Of a stretch of 64,000 bases of DNA, positions 21,690-32,882 are shown in pieces. Numbering within the stretch: position 1 is the stretch's first letter; every line of letters begins with the position of its first letter. The DNA comes from Enoplolaimus lenunculus. Lineage: Eukaryota > Nematoda > Enoplea > Enoplida > Thoracostomopsidae. Position numbers and translations under genes: made by a program. The notes under the pieces were generated by a model. The model was not told where the DNA came from. It worked only from the letters and a program-made list of their open reading frames with translations, and did no database searches. Location of the stretch: positions 62,001-126,000 of the forward strand of contig JASANG010003810.1 in NCBI GenBank assembly GCA_030248215.1, given 5' to 3'.

Positions 21690-22640
21690 CGATTGACAGG
21701 CTCGCTGCTGCTATCGCCGCTTATAATTTGCTTTCTAAACCAACTTGATTAAATATTTAGTTTTCGACCCAGAATTCATAATTACATATTTTGTACGCCG
21801 CCGTAAGTCTCTTTAAAATATCATCCTTAAGCATTTCAACTGAACTTTTACTTGAAAACCGTTTCAACTTTAAAATCCAAGGCTGTCCCGAACACTTTGA
21901 AAGCTTACAATTTTAAGCCCTAAACCTGAACAGTGGGGTCCAGAACCTTCACGGGACACAATTTTTGGGTACACATTACAATCACGCCGTATGTTCAAAG
22001 ATTTTTCAAATCTGCAAGCGATGCGCTACAATTGATTCTGCTAATCCAGCCTGAGCCGTGAACGGTCACCAAGGCCCCTGTGACTACAATTATGATTCTA
22101 CCCCTGGTTTGCTACAAATCTCTCATCAACTATTTAAAGCGCTGTACCAGAAAGACAAGAGCGGCCATGCCTAAAAGTATAGAAGTTTAACTTTGTAAAA
22201 TAAATTATTCAAATATTGCCGAATTCTATATGCTTACCATGAGCGTTACCAGGGTTATACATATATATATACATTTATTTATATATATGTATATATATAT
22301 CACGGTTCATCCGAAATTCCGGTTAATTCCTGCAAAAATTTAATTCATGTTCCGGTTCCTGTACCTAGAATTCAAAGACGCAGAAACCGGAATTTTTTCG
22401 GTTTTGTAGCAAATTATTTCTAATCATTTCAATATTGGAAACTTCATCGTTGAAAAATTGTAATTTCGACATGAGCCTTTTGCGATTACTTCAATTTTGG
22501 TAATAAACTGTTTCTGCTGGATTTTTACAAAACTTGATGATGAAATAGCTGAAACTTCGCTTAAGCTATTTTTTCGCAAGTTTTTTAAAAAGTCCCACAG
22601 TAATTCGGCGATGAAAATCATTTCAAATTCCGGTTCCGGC
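21690..22640. other. no gene recognised
   Basis: No exon-like block. 22300-22640 contains GGTTCCGGTTCCTG-type AT/CCGG sequence related to the duplicated block at 22645. Confidence 0.45.
22255..22300. repeat. short TATATACAT microsatellite
   Basis: About 45 bp of imperfect TA/TACA. Confidence 0.8.
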
Positions 22641-22644
22641 CCTG

Positions 22645-22855
22645 CAAAGAAATTCAATTACTGTTTCTGTTCCTGTGCCGGCCAATTTTAATTCCTGTTG
22701 AAACCCTGAAAATTTATAAATATGTATGTATATATTGGCGTTTGTACTCTTCGACATTTTTAGGTTAGGCTCAGACTTAGGTTTAGCAAAAGGCTCACGT
22801 ATGTGACAGATCGTAAGCCGTTGCGTAAGCCTTTTCGTGAGCAGAAGAAAAGTAT
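22645..22855. repeat. duplicated block, partner at 38265-38473
   Basis: 'CTGTTCCTGTGCCGGCCAAT' through 'TATGTATGTATATATTGGCG' and 'CTCACGTATGTGACAGATCG' are near identical at both sites and both run into a GAGTTGA MITE. The MITE and its host repeat were therefore copied together. Confidence 0.82.
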
Positions 22856-23091
22856 CACTATAAATTTCAATGAGTTGATTAATCAATCCAGCTAGCAAGT
22901 TGGTTATTTCTTTATTAACATCAATAAACATTAACTCAGTCTCACTGTGAGTTGAGTTGACTGTGGGTGAGTTGGTTAATTCAATTAGAATGAATTGAAT
23001 CCACTCAAAATTCTAAGCTATGATAGTCCTAACTCAGGCTGAGTGATTCAACTCAGTCTGAGTTAAAATCAACTCACTGAAATTTACAGTG
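22856..23091. mobile_element. GAGTTGA MITE (CACTGTAAATT ends)
   Basis: TCACTATAAATTTCAATGAG to AACTCACTGAAATTTACAGTG with a TA-type target. The interior is made of GAGTTGA/TCAACTC words in both orientations, giving extensive self-pairing. The flank on its left is duplicated at 38.27-38.47 kb together with a sister copy. Confidence 0.82.
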
Positions 23092-23396
23092 TAGATTAAC
23101 TTGCTTTATTACTAAAACTGAAATAAACTTTTCCGAACCATTGGAGGGGTCTGTGTCCTCCCGTTCCCCCTCTTCATGGAAAAGTTACCCTGATTGTTGC
23201 ATTGTATGTCACAACCGCACAGAAACGGATGTTACCTTCTCGTCGTCGTATATAAATAAGTTGTCATATTTATTGATTTAAAATTACCATGGAAACTCAA
23301 ATGATAATTCTGCTGGTAGAGCATATTTGTTTAGTTAAATTTGAAAAAAATTCGTTTGAAAATTTACATCCTAATTTGAGACTGGATAAAATTTTA

Positions 23397-23581
23397 GGCC
23401 AATGTTACTTTAAGGGGCGTAACCGTAGATTAAGCGTTTTCCTAAGCGTAAGCCTAAGCGTTGCAAAAACGAGTTCCTAAGCCTAAGCCTAAGCCTAAGC
23501 AAAAAATTTTAATCTAGAATCTAAACATACTCTTTTATAGACGCACCAGAAACCTGGACGCGCCTTAAAGTAACTTGGGCC
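23397..23581. mobile_element. TTAGGC element (type 2), intact with 8-bp duplication
   Basis: GGCCAATGTTACTTTAAGGG to CTTAAAGTAACTTGGGCC, flanked by AAATTTTA at 23389-23396 and 23582-23589. This shows that type 2 also inserts with an 8-bp duplication. Confidence 0.9.
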
Positions 23582-23639
23582 AAATTTTAAATGATTTATA
23601 TTTTTTACAAGGTTTCCAACTAGTGACCAACAAGCCTAA

Positions 23640-24145
23640 ACATAGGTCTTCCTAAACCTATTTGCAGCATTAAAGCTATTTCTATCCGTCTCAGCTTAGG
23701 CCTAAGCGTAAACATAGGTCTTCCTAAACCTATTTGCAGCATAAAAGCTATTTCTATCAGATATTAGCCAACAGCCGGTATTTTGAAATGTGTGTAGCCC
23801 CTATCACCACTTGGTGTTAGGTCCTGTAACTTTGGTACCAGCGCATGGTGAGAGTCGAAATTCGGCACACTGTTCGTTTTTGATTTGCCCTACTTCAGTC
23901 CAAATTTTGAAATCTGTAATTACATGTTTTCGTCAGTTTGAAAACCTATTGCTAACTGATGATAGGTGCTATACGCATTTGAGAATATAGGCCTTGGCCT
24001 AAGCCTAAACATACGTGTTCCTAAACGTATTTGCAACATAAAAGCTATTTTTATCAGTCTTAGCCTAGACCTAAAAGCCTAAACATTTGTGTTACTAAAC
24101 CTAATTGCATCATAAAAGCTATTTGTCAGTCTTAGCCTACGCCTA
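23640..24145. repeat. ~65-bp CCTAAACATAGG tandem repeat split by a dispersed repeat
   Basis: Four units (from 23636, 23700, 24001 and 24075) share CCTAAACATAGGTCTTCC and GCATAAAAGCTATTTCTATC. Units two and three are separated by 23770-23995, a second copy of the 10265 repeat. Confidence 0.72.
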
Positions 24146-24387
24146 ATCCTAAACATATAGGTGTTTTCCGAGCGAAATTCTAATGAAATATTTTTACGAT
24201 TTATTTTTACTAAGTTTTTTAATTGAAAGCTTACATTATCGTTATGTAACCAACCGTATTTACAATTTTTAGACTGCACAGGTCTCCTATCCGTAAGGTT
24301 TTCGTCTCAAAATTATAAATTTTAGGGTAGCATTGTGACAAAAAAATGGATATTTTTAAACTTTAATTTAGGTAAATATTCGTTTAA

Positions 24388-24649
24388 CCCTTTCCCACAT
24401 GAATATTTTCTATTTTCCCTGAGACCTACTTTTATGCTAGGATTCGAACTCCAGTGACTGGAGTGGGAGGCGTATACCATCACCACTCAGCTATAGGAGC
24501 TTGACACTCGAGCCCGAGGGGGCTCTCACGTCTTGTGGTGACTTAGACTATGTATACGTTTTGCAATTGTTAAACACGGTGTGATATACATTATTTAACG
24601 TATATACGCTGCGCTTATTTGCCTATAGGCAACTCAATGTGAGAAGGGG
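24388..24649. mobile_element. piggyBac-type MITE with tRNA-like segment, copy 2
   Basis: CCCTTTCCCACATGAATATT at the left (TTAA at 24384) and CAATGTGAGAAGGGG at the right, where the duplication has mutated to CTAT. The minus strand of 24435-24498 reads TATAGCTGAGTGGTGATGG (A-box) and GGAGTTCGAATCCTAGC (B-box), about 60 nt in all. Confidence 0.85.
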
Positions 24650-24682
24650 CTATAGATAGTAAACTGAAAATTTTTCGCTTAA

Positions 24683-24945
24683 CCCTTTCTCACATGAATA
24701 TTTTCTATTTCCCCTGAGACCTACTTTTATGCTAGGATTCGAACGCCAGTGACTGGAAAGGGAGGCGTATACCATCAGCACTCGGCTATAGGAGCTTGAC
24801 GCTCGAGCCCGAGGGGGCTCTCCCTTCTTGTGGTGATTTAGTACTATGTATACGTGTTGCAATTGTTAAACACTGTGCGATATATATTATTTAACGTATA
24901 TACACTGCGCTAAGTTGCCTATAGGCAACTCAATGTGAGAAGGGG
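24683..24945. mobile_element. piggyBac-type MITE with tRNA-like segment, copy 3
   Basis: CCCTTTCTCACATGAATATT to CAATGTGAGAAGGGG, with TTAA at 24679-24682 and 24946-24949. tRNA-like boxes lie on the minus strand (TAGCCGAGTGCTGATGG, GGCGTTCGAATCCTAGC). It is nearly identical to the copy 34 bp to its left and in the same orientation. Confidence 0.9.
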
Positions 24946-24997
24946 TTAAGATTAATTTTGGATTCCTACGGGGCTTGCAAAATGAATACCCTTAAGC

Positions 24998-25355
24998 CAC
25001 ATTTACACATGCTACTTTTTGCAGCGACAATTCGCAACTGCAACTGGCACAGTATTACTTGCAGCTGCAAGTATTTGCAATGAAACATCATTTTCATTCT
25101 GAATATTGACATTAATTTATATAAATGATTTGCAGATGACTGCAATAAATATCAAGCACAAGATCTGTATCTCACCAGTTCAGCAAATGATGCTGAATGA
25201 TTTTAACTTGAGTGAATAATTTGCAGCTGCAAGAACTTCAAAGCTGTTTTGTGACTGAACTTGCGTATGCAAGTTGCACGTACAAGTTTTGTTGCTCCAA
25301 AATACTTCCAGTGCGAATAGCGCTGTGTGGCTTACTTTGCGAGCTTTCTACTGCA
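24998..25355. mobile_element. GCAGCTGCAA dispersed element, second copy
   Basis: AAGCCACATTTACACATGC to GTGCGAATAGCGCTGTGTGG, with CTTGCAGCTGCAAGTATTTG inside. Confidence 0.6.
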
Positions 25356-25786
25356 ACAAACATTGCATATTTTCGCAAATTAAGCTCTAAGGTTCGTTTT
25401 TAATATCTGTTTTCTACATATCTCAGTATTTTAGAATTTCGTTGAACCGTGCTACGGTATGAAATAATACAAACTTATTCAATAAAGTATCCGCTCAATA
25501 CTATGTCTTTAATTTTGTTCCATGATAAGTCCAGGAGTCTGCCAGGGAACTATTGAGAGGAGGGCATTAATAGGTCCACACCCCAATTGATGCCCGTTTA
25601 CGGTCAGGTGATGAAACTGTTTTGCTGAAACATCGTAGTAGTAATTGGCAAATTTTTTCTAAGAAACGAATATCATAACTGACCGGTTTTCGGTGCCAGC
25701 CGCCACCGAATTCCTCAGTGCGTCACTGTGAACGCCGTCTACCTGCCCGTTTTAGGGTCTACTTGTTAAAATATAGGTACACTGTA

Positions 25787-26008
25787 CACTGCAATAAATG
25801 GTGAGTCAAATTGACTCTATCCGAAATACGCTTTTCCGGACAATACAAACTGAGTCAAAATCCGACTCCACCAGAGTCATATTTGACTCACTGTGCAACT
25901 CAGTTAGTTGAATATGACTCTGGCGGAGTGGAATTTTGACTCAGTTTGCGTAGGCCGGATAAGCCTATTTCGGAGAGAGTCAATTCGACTCACCACTTAT
26001 TTGCAGCG
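25787..26008. mobile_element. GAGTC MITE
   Basis: CACTGCAATAAATGGTGAGT to ACTCACCACTTATTTGCAGCG. The whole element is a near-palindrome with arms through GGCTTTTCCGG and AGTCAAAATTCGACTC. Confidence 0.83.
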
Positions 26009-26014
26009 TATGGC

Positions 26015-26825
26015 TATCGGTCTATAAAACGTTATTCCCTTAAATAAAAACAACATTTATCGAGGGGTACCCCAAAACCCGCCTTACAATTACTTGACTC
26101 ACAAACCATATTGAAGAATACACTAATAATTGAACAGTATTTTCACTGCGCCATGTACGCCGTGTCGGTAAAATATGTTTCTTCAATCCTTTACATGATG
26201 GTCTTCAAACTGTCTTTTGCCTGGTTCGAGAAAATTGAGACAGACCACGGACACACCAAACGGGGCACCGGATACCGGCATCGCCCCCTCAAATAATTTT
26301 CGTACTACCACTGCTTTATTTTACACAATTATTAACGAGTAGCTATGTAATTTTGAAGAAACCAATATTGTAATTGGATTTTCGGAGACATGACCCCCAC
26401 TCCACCAATTTAAATATTTACACGACGAGTACCAAACCAGAGCTTGAAGGCCGGGTATATTTTGAAGGGCGCCAAAACTCTTCAAGATAGACGAAACCGG
26501 TGTTTATATGAGCGGTGGCCAATAAGGTACGGCAGCCAAAACATGGTTTCAGGCACCTTTCGCGCCTCTCAACAATTTGAACCAGAACAGACCATAGATA
26601 GTGTATATAGACTGCGAGTCTAATATGAGTTTCAAACTGAATACGCTTAGGTTTTCTACCATCTTTTCGAACGGGCAAGCCAGTGTAGCCAGGGACTGGG
26701 GGTTGGGTGGTGCAAACCCCTGTGGGATTTAGTGAAGGAGTATACTTTTTCAAATCTTAACACAAGAAACATTTAGCGAAATTTTCATAAAATGAAACCT
26801 CATTTTCCAAAATCCGACCGAGATC
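26015..26825. other. no gene recognised
   Basis: The minus frame 26418-26753 (111 codons) and plus frame 26111-26296 lack motifs. 'CCAGGGACTGGGGGTTGG' may be a transposon end. Confidence 0.4.
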
Positions 26826-26829
26826 AAGA

Positions 26830-27003
26830 TCAAGGACGGAACGTTTTTCTGTGTGACTGCAACACGGTAAGCATTAGACTATTTTTTGCTTATGTTTATG
26901 CTTAGGTTTAGGCTTAGGTATAAGCTCATTCTCGCGCATAGGCTTTAGGTTTATTCTAGAAATATGCATATACTACTGTAACGGCCCTGTTCTATACATT
27001 GGC
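26830..27003. mobile_element. TTAGGC element (type 1)
   Basis: It enters at ATCAAGGACGGAACG and ends CCTGTTCTATACATTGGCCC; GTTTAGGCTTAGG core. Confidence 0.7.
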
Positions 27004-27487
27004 CCATATTTTGACTACAAACATCGAAATGGGGGTAGCATTATCGGTGCAGAGGCCATATGTCACCCCACGGGTTTTTCAAAATTAAGCATTAAAACTA
27101 ATTATTAATTTGTACTTTCTCAAATATTTGGTAAATTTTTAAATTTGCAATATGTCGGTTCGGGTTCAGGTGGGTAATATTTTTTGTTGCCACAGTCGTG
27201 GGTCGTTTCTCTTCGGGGTGAATTATTGTATTTAAGTGGAAAGATCGGGAAATCATTTGTGTTCATAAATTTTTGGAAAGTCGAAAAAATTGAAAAAATG
27301 GCATTTTTGCAGGTATTAAAAATAATTTGTGGGATCCTAAAATGATTTCAGAACAAAAATTTCCAGCTCTTAACGCTCGCTCGAAACAAATATTTTTACG
27401 CGAAGTTATGCTCACCGAAATGTAAGTATAACTACGACCGTGTGTTCTTCAGTGGAAGCATATGAATTTAATTTGGTCTATGTTGAC

Positions 27488-27675
27488 CAATGTATAGAAC
27501 AAAGTTGTAGAATATTCTTAAACCTAAGCCTAAGCCTATGTGTGAGAATGACCTTATACCTGCGCCTAACTTAAGCCTATGAACCCTAAGCAAAAATGAG
27601 TCTAACGGTTAAGCATACACTATTGCAGTCCCATGTATACTCGGTCCGTCCCTGTGATCTTATCATGGACCTCTA
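27488..27675. mobile_element. TTAGGC element (type 1)
   Basis: CAATGTATAGAACAAAG, CCTAAGCCTAAGCC, and an end at CCCTGTGATCTTATCATGG. Confidence 0.65.
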
Positions 27676-27973
27676 TACTTAAGAAAATGAGCCATTTTGG
27701 CCAGTGAAATGATACGGATCGTCTCAGATTTGAGGTTCGTCTGTTAAATTGACCGCACGCCATCCCAGGGTCATTTATTTTGGCGACTGCTGTGAGTATC
27801 AGTTACGGTTTTATTGCGGCAGATCAAACAATTTTTCAATAAGAAGGCCGATCGAGATATAATAGACGAAAAAGCTTACGAGCGAAGCGAGCCAGAACAA
27901 CACAAACGCCGATTTAGTGCTAAATCTTAATAAAAAATTGAAAAATATAACAGAAAAATATATTACATTTGTT

Positions 27974-28141
27974 TGTCAATGTATAGAACAGGGCCACAAC
28001 AGTAGTATAAGCATATTCCTAAGCCTACAGCCTACGCCTGAGCCTAAGCCTAAGCCTAAGCAAAAACATTAGTCTAAACCTTAAGCTTGTTCTCTTACAG
28101 TCTCGTTTTAAAATGTTCCGGCCCTGTTCTATACATGGGCC
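27974..28141. mobile_element. TTAGGC element (type 1), intact with 8-bp duplication
   Basis: TGTCAATGTATAGAACAGGG to GTTCTATACATGGGCC, flanked by CATTTGTT (27966-27973 and 28142-28149). Confidence 0.88.
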
Positions 28142-28329
28142 CATTTGTTTAAAGTGTCTGGCGTTTAGTAGGTACCCCTGAAAAATTGCGCCAGCAGCGC
28201 AGGTATAGATATCGCCTTCAATACAAATATTCAAAATAGCGCTCGCAATATCTAAGAATCGATTCGACAACCCTGTGGACCCACGACAATCCAAAACTTT
28301 GTGTTTGGCTTTGGATTAAACTTAAAGTG

Positions 28330-28552
28330 CACTGCAAAAAATGGTGAGTTAAATTGACTCTCACCGAAGTAGGCTTTTCCGGACTACACAAACTGAGTCA
28401 AATTCGACTCGGCCAGCGTCAAATTCGACTCACTGAGAGCGATTCATTGAGTCGAATTTGACTCTGGCAGAGTCGAATTTTAAACTCAGTTTGTGTAGTC
28501 CGGAAAAGCCTATTTCGGACAGAGTCAATTTGGCTCACCATTTTTTGCAGCG
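28330..28552. mobile_element. GAGTC MITE
   Basis: CACTGCAAAAAATGGTGAGT to GCTCACCATTTTTTGCAGCG; the arms fold on each other nearly end to end. Confidence 0.85.
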
Positions 28553-28859
28553 AGCTTGTGAGTTTTTATTTAATATTTAACCAATGTTTTGAGTGCCAGT
28601 TCAATGCACATGGTTAATACTCAAATATTTGCTTCAAATATTAACAATTTTTGGTATAATGATTGAATATATGGGTGGCGGTGTGCGAAAAATACGTTTG
28701 GCTTTCTCGCTAGCGAAGACTTTGTTCAAATTTCCTAATCGTGGTCTGTCAATCTTGATCTGTTTGAAATCAAGTTTCAATATTCTGACTTAAAAACGCC
28801 GTGGTTCGTTTGTTGCTTGCTTCGCATGCGAGATTTGTTTTTGCTATATTTTGCGATCC

Positions 28860-29090
28860 CTGTATAAAAAGTTCCGCCCGTAACTTTTACCCCCGGCCCC
28901 GTTCATCCTTTTCCCGTCAATTGCCGTCTCCCTCGTACATTGCAATCGTCCGCCCCCCCCCCCCCGTGAATTTCTCGCTCTCCCCGTACCCTCCAACCGG
29001 AAAACGTTCCTCCCGCCGTAAAGTTCTGGATACGCCACTGCCGCCGCGCGTTTCCCCTTCCGAAATTGCTGGATACGCCACTGGATATAG
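28860..29090. mobile_element. C-rich hAT-like terminus pair (GGATACGCCACTG)
   Basis: C-rich strand with C14 and two copies of CTGGATACGCCACTG (29026 and 29070), the form of a CAGTGGCG-type hAT end. No partner end identified. Confidence 0.5.
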
Positions 29091-29169
29091 AACCTTATGC
29101 TTGCACCCTCAATGTAATACCAATTTTGTCAATTTTTTATAAGTAAAATTCCAATATAAACTGAAAATT

Positions 29170-29228
29170 AAGCCAGCTCATGTGGGATGGCTAAGGAGTT
29201 TTTGGGTTGGGCATAAATATACATAAAT

Positions 29229-29315
<87 letters not shown>

Positions 29316-29425
29316 GGCATATAGAATGGTTTGCGATGACTTACAATCAAGTTTGAACTTTTCTAGAGGGTGCACAAAATTTTTTCAGAACGGCTCAGCC
29401 CCCCGTGATCGCCTCGGACCCGGCG
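29170..29425. mobile_element. hAT-like MITE, minus orientation, expanded by (TA)n
   Basis: AGCCAGCTCATGTGGGATGG at the left; (TA) tract 29233-29308 inside; then TGACTTACAATCAAGTTTGA and GGCTCAGCCCCCCGTG. Confidence 0.7.
29233..29308. repeat. (TA)n microsatellite
   Basis: Uninterrupted TA run of about 75 bp inside a hAT-like MITE. Confidence 0.95.
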
Positions 29426-29429
29426 AAAT

Positions 29430-30050
29430 TTTTGCAATTAATATAAAAATACTGTTGAAAGTTTTTGACAAATGCTTGAAAAGAACCTGAAAATTTCCGT
29501 TCCAAAAAGTATAGACCATAGACCCTCGGCCTTCTCCACGCGGCCTCTCAGCCTAAGCTTTTACCTATGCCATCGTCTAAACGCCTTTGGCTATAAACCT
29601 ATGCTTAAGTCAAATCCTAAGCCTTAAGCAGGGCCGTCGTTAAGATAGTCGCCCCCCCCCCCCGAAAATGTCCGAGGGGGAAGCAATAAAATGTTTTACA
29701 ACTCTATAACTTCGTAGTCATCGAAAAAAATTTTTAGCTCGCAAAAAGTGTAGCCGTCCCATGGGTCAGGGTCTTCCTTATTGGGAGTCTTGGGAGGGGC
29801 GCTTCTGCCGGCGCTGGACGAAAGTATACAAAAGCTGTTTTTAGTAGCGTTTAGTATACTAGACTTCTATAACCTGATTTAGACTTTAGAGTACTTAACT
29901 ATGCTCTCTGTTGGTATTACCCTGACAAACCTTTAAAGCATTGTGTAGTGTTAAATTTTCAGTTACTAAACAACGTATTGTTATAGGCACTATAGCGACA
30001 TTACCAGGAGTGTATTATTACCAGGACTTCATTTCGGGACAGTGTATCCC
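29430..30050. other. no gene recognised
   Basis: 29570-29640 has scattered CCTAAGCC words with no element ends, then GCCCCCCCCCCCCG; the rest is unremarkable. Confidence 0.4.
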
Positions 30051-30056
30051 CTCGTG

Positions 30057-30290
30057 GGCCCATATTACTTTAAGGTCGGCGTCCAGGGTTCAGGTGTGTC
30101 CATAAAACAGTAGGTTTAGATTCTAGATTACAGTTTTTGCTTAGGCGTAGGCTTAGTGCTTAGGAGTACGCTTTTGCAACGCTTAAGCTTAGGCTTAGGC
30201 ATAGGAACAATTCTTGCAACGGTTAGGTTTTAGGCTTAGGCTTAGGAAAACGCGTAATCCACTGTTAAGGCCTTAAAAGTAATATTGGCC
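30057..30290. mobile_element. TTAGGC element (type 2)
   Basis: GGCCCATATTACTTTAAGG to CCTTAAAAGTAATATTGGCC. Flanks CCCTCGTG and ACTTCGTG agree at 6 of 8 positions. Three TTAGGC clusters. Confidence 0.8.
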
Positions 30291-30647
30291 ACTTCGTGTT
30301 TAGTTTTTAATGCAAGCGAGCGAAGAAAGAAAATATCGTTGAATTTTAAGAAACATCAGATTGTTATTAATCTTTGTAAAGTACGCTTTTCTATTTTTTT
30401 GGTATTTGCAAAAATTTCTGAAGGGGTTGTTATATTTGATTATCCCACGGTCCCACAGACTCGTATGTACAAACATATACAGGTATAAACAGTGCCGAAG
30501 CGGACAGTGTGGGGCCTCCAAACATGCCAGCAAAAATCCAGACGCATTTCCAAACTTTGTTGGTTTTTGTTTCAATCGGTTAGGGTTGGGGCACCTTTAG
30601 GGGTGGGTCCCCCAAATGGGGGTATAGGGGGTGGCTGCTACGGCCCT

Positions 30648-30800
30648 GATATATATACATATATACACATATATATACATATATATACATATATATAGCT
30701 ATATATGTATATATATATAAATATATATTTATATATATACTAGTATATATGTTTGTGTTTATATATTTGTATATATGTATGTATACGTATGTATATTTAT
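30648..30800. repeat. TATATACA microsatellite
   Basis: Imperfect TATATACATATATA tract. Confidence 0.9.
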
Positions 30801-31118
30801 GAATCTGTAAATAACGGTCAAATAGCAAACGACATTTGCCTTTCTGGCACTCTTTTTAGACAGATATACTGTCGATTCGTCAAGTTTTAGCTTCAGCAAC
30901 CAATTATTGAGTTTCTACCGGGTACGTAAACTGAGATCGGGGGTCCTAACTACCAGAATATTTGGTACGATCAAAAAAACTGGTTTAGAATAATCTGAAT
31001 TCGAAATGACTCGAACCAATTGACTCGTTGCTCGCTCATAAACCCTAAATAATGACGTCGAAAAGCTACACAGCCTGGCACCTGCCAGTCGAAGGATAAC
31101 TTTTTACACGTAATTTTC

Positions 31119-31264
31119 AGGCCCATAGCTTACCCACCTTGCTGGGGGGGGGGCTAAAATTTTTTATGAGGGGCATTTAAAGGTTTTCAATGACTTACAA
31201 GCAAGGTTGAAAATCTTCTACGGGAGGGGCTGAGCTCCCCTGGCCCCCGTTGGCTACGGGCCCG
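31119..31264. mobile_element. hAT-like MITE, minus orientation
   Basis: CAGGCCCATAGCTTACCC, a G9 tract, TGACTTACAAGCAAGGTTGA, to CGTTGGCTACGGGCCCG. Confidence 0.75.
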
Positions 31265-31561
31265 GTTATATTGTGTTATGTTTGGCAAACGAGTTGTAAA
31301 AGTCAAACCAATAGGTTTATGTACCACCGTGATTGGTTTGTATTTTACAAGCAACCGGTTAATCAATACAGAACAGCGGTACAAACAATCGGGGTTGGGT
31401 TACAATTGAACTAGTAAACTCTTCATAGAGTTGACGTAATAAAACAATTTTAGGTTTCCGCAATGAGGTGGATTGGCAATCTGGCGTACGCGAGCATGTA
31501 CCGGGTTAAGGTGGCCCTATACTTTTGTTGACGTCCGGAGCCGTCCGTCACCGTCCGTCAC

Positions 31562-31625
31562 CAGTGGCGTACCGAGAAACTTTGATTGGGGGGGGGGGGG
31601 CGCCGCATGCTGTCAGGCCCATGCC
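31562..31625. mobile_element. CAGTGGCGTACC hAT-like terminus
   Basis: CCAGTGGCGTACCGAGAAAC followed by a G12 run; the typical start of a CAGTGGCG hAT element. The 124-codon frame through it (31473-31847) reads this end as SGVPRNFDWGGG and is not a gene. Confidence 0.55.
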
Positions 31626-31629
31626 TTTG

Positions 31630-32400
31630 GTTTCCGCCTAAAAGCAAACTTAAACTCCTTTAGCAGTGCGGATAGCAAATTTTTGTTGGCATTTATGATG
31701 TTAGTCACACTTCCCTATTTGATTCCAAGACTAATTCCAGAGTACTCTGTTAGGTCCGTCAAATTTGGCCGTTTGAGTATTTGGATCAGGATGAATCGGT
31801 TACCATGTGAGCCCGGCTTGAAACAAACATCGCGAGCGAAAAGCTAGACACTATTGTCTTTTACTGTAGAACAAAACTTCCGTTTGAAGTCGTTGTGGAG
31901 AATTTTTGTATGTATGAAATATTTCAAGGTAGTATGAGTTGAAACAGAGTAAAGCAATAGCTGGAAGCCTACAACTTTTTCAGCGCGGATTCGAACCGTT
32001 CATGGCTGCTGTCCCTTGGCTACGGGCCCGACTCAAGTTTTGGGATTTAAACCCAAAAATGTACTTCTGTCGACCATAATCAAACGTACTAATTCGAGGG
32101 GATGCTGAGACGCTTTGTACATATTTCGGCCGATGCTTAACAAAATATTTCGTTTTAGTATCATTAATATCGTTTTATTAATAATTTATATATTAAATTA
32201 ATATTGTTCTCTGTAAATCATTATAGTTCTCTTCATGTATATCAATTCTGATCGATAAAAAGCCAGTACCCCTTGCAAAACTTTTGTTCAATTTCTATTC
32301 GGTTTCCTAATCGGTTCTGCCGTCTTGGTTTCCAACCCGACGCATTATTATCGTGTATACTGTGTTTGTTACACGTCATACATACGTCATCTGGTTTGCG
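31630..32400. other. no gene recognised
   Basis: Unique-looking sequence with GCTACGGGCCCGACTC at 32020, possibly a MITE end. It leads into the 34-bp array. Confidence 0.4.
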
Positions 32401-32406
32401 TTTAAA

Positions 32407-32882
32407 ACGTTATCTGGTGAATCGCGTAATCGTCAAATAAACGTCATCTGGAGAATCGCGTAATCGTCAAATAAACGTCATCTGGTGAATCGCGTAATCG
32501 TCAAATAAACGTCATCTGGAGAATCGCGTAATCGTCAAATAAACGTCATCTGGTGAATCGCGTAATCGTCAAATAAACGTCATCTGGTGAATCGCGTAAT
32601 CGTCAAATAAACGTCATCTGGTGAATCGCGTAATCGTCAAATAAACGTCATCTGGTGAATCGCGTAATCGTCAAATAAACGTCATCTGGTGAATCGCGTA
32701 ATCGTCAAATAAACGTCATCTGGAGAATCGCGTAATCGTCAAATAAACGTCATCTGGTGAATCGCGTAATCGTCAAATAAACGTCATCTGGTGAATCGCG
32801 TAATCGTCAAATAAACGTCATCTGGTGAATCGCGTAATCGTCAAATAAACGTCATCTGGTGAATCGCGTAATCGTTACATAA
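32407..32882. repeat. 34-bp tandem repeat, 14 copies, upstream of rbm24-like gene
   Basis: Exactly fourteen head-to-tail 34-bp units occur. Each starts ACGTCATCTGG (first copy ACGTTATCTGG) and carries GAATCGCGTAATCG; copies differ only by GGTGAA/GGAGAA and the last by CGTTACATAA. They are followed by 17-bp half-units (ACGTCATCGTTACATAA) and by scattered degenerate ACGTCAT words to about 33270. ACGTCA is the reverse of the TGACGT CREB/ATF half-site. There are no spacers, so it is not a CRISPR array. Confidence 0.95.

Noticed and set aside
24435-24498. A functional tRNA gene
   Set aside because: The 60-nt segment has A/B-box-like parts but no full cloverleaf or 7-bp acceptor stem that I can pair, and it repeats inside MITEs.
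31473-31847. A 124-codon gene
   Set aside because: It runs through a CAGTGGCGTACC hAT end plus G12 and has no recognisable domain.
32407-32882. CRISPR-like array
   Set aside because: The 34-bp units are contiguous with no spacers, in an animal gene promoter region; it is a plain tandem repeat.
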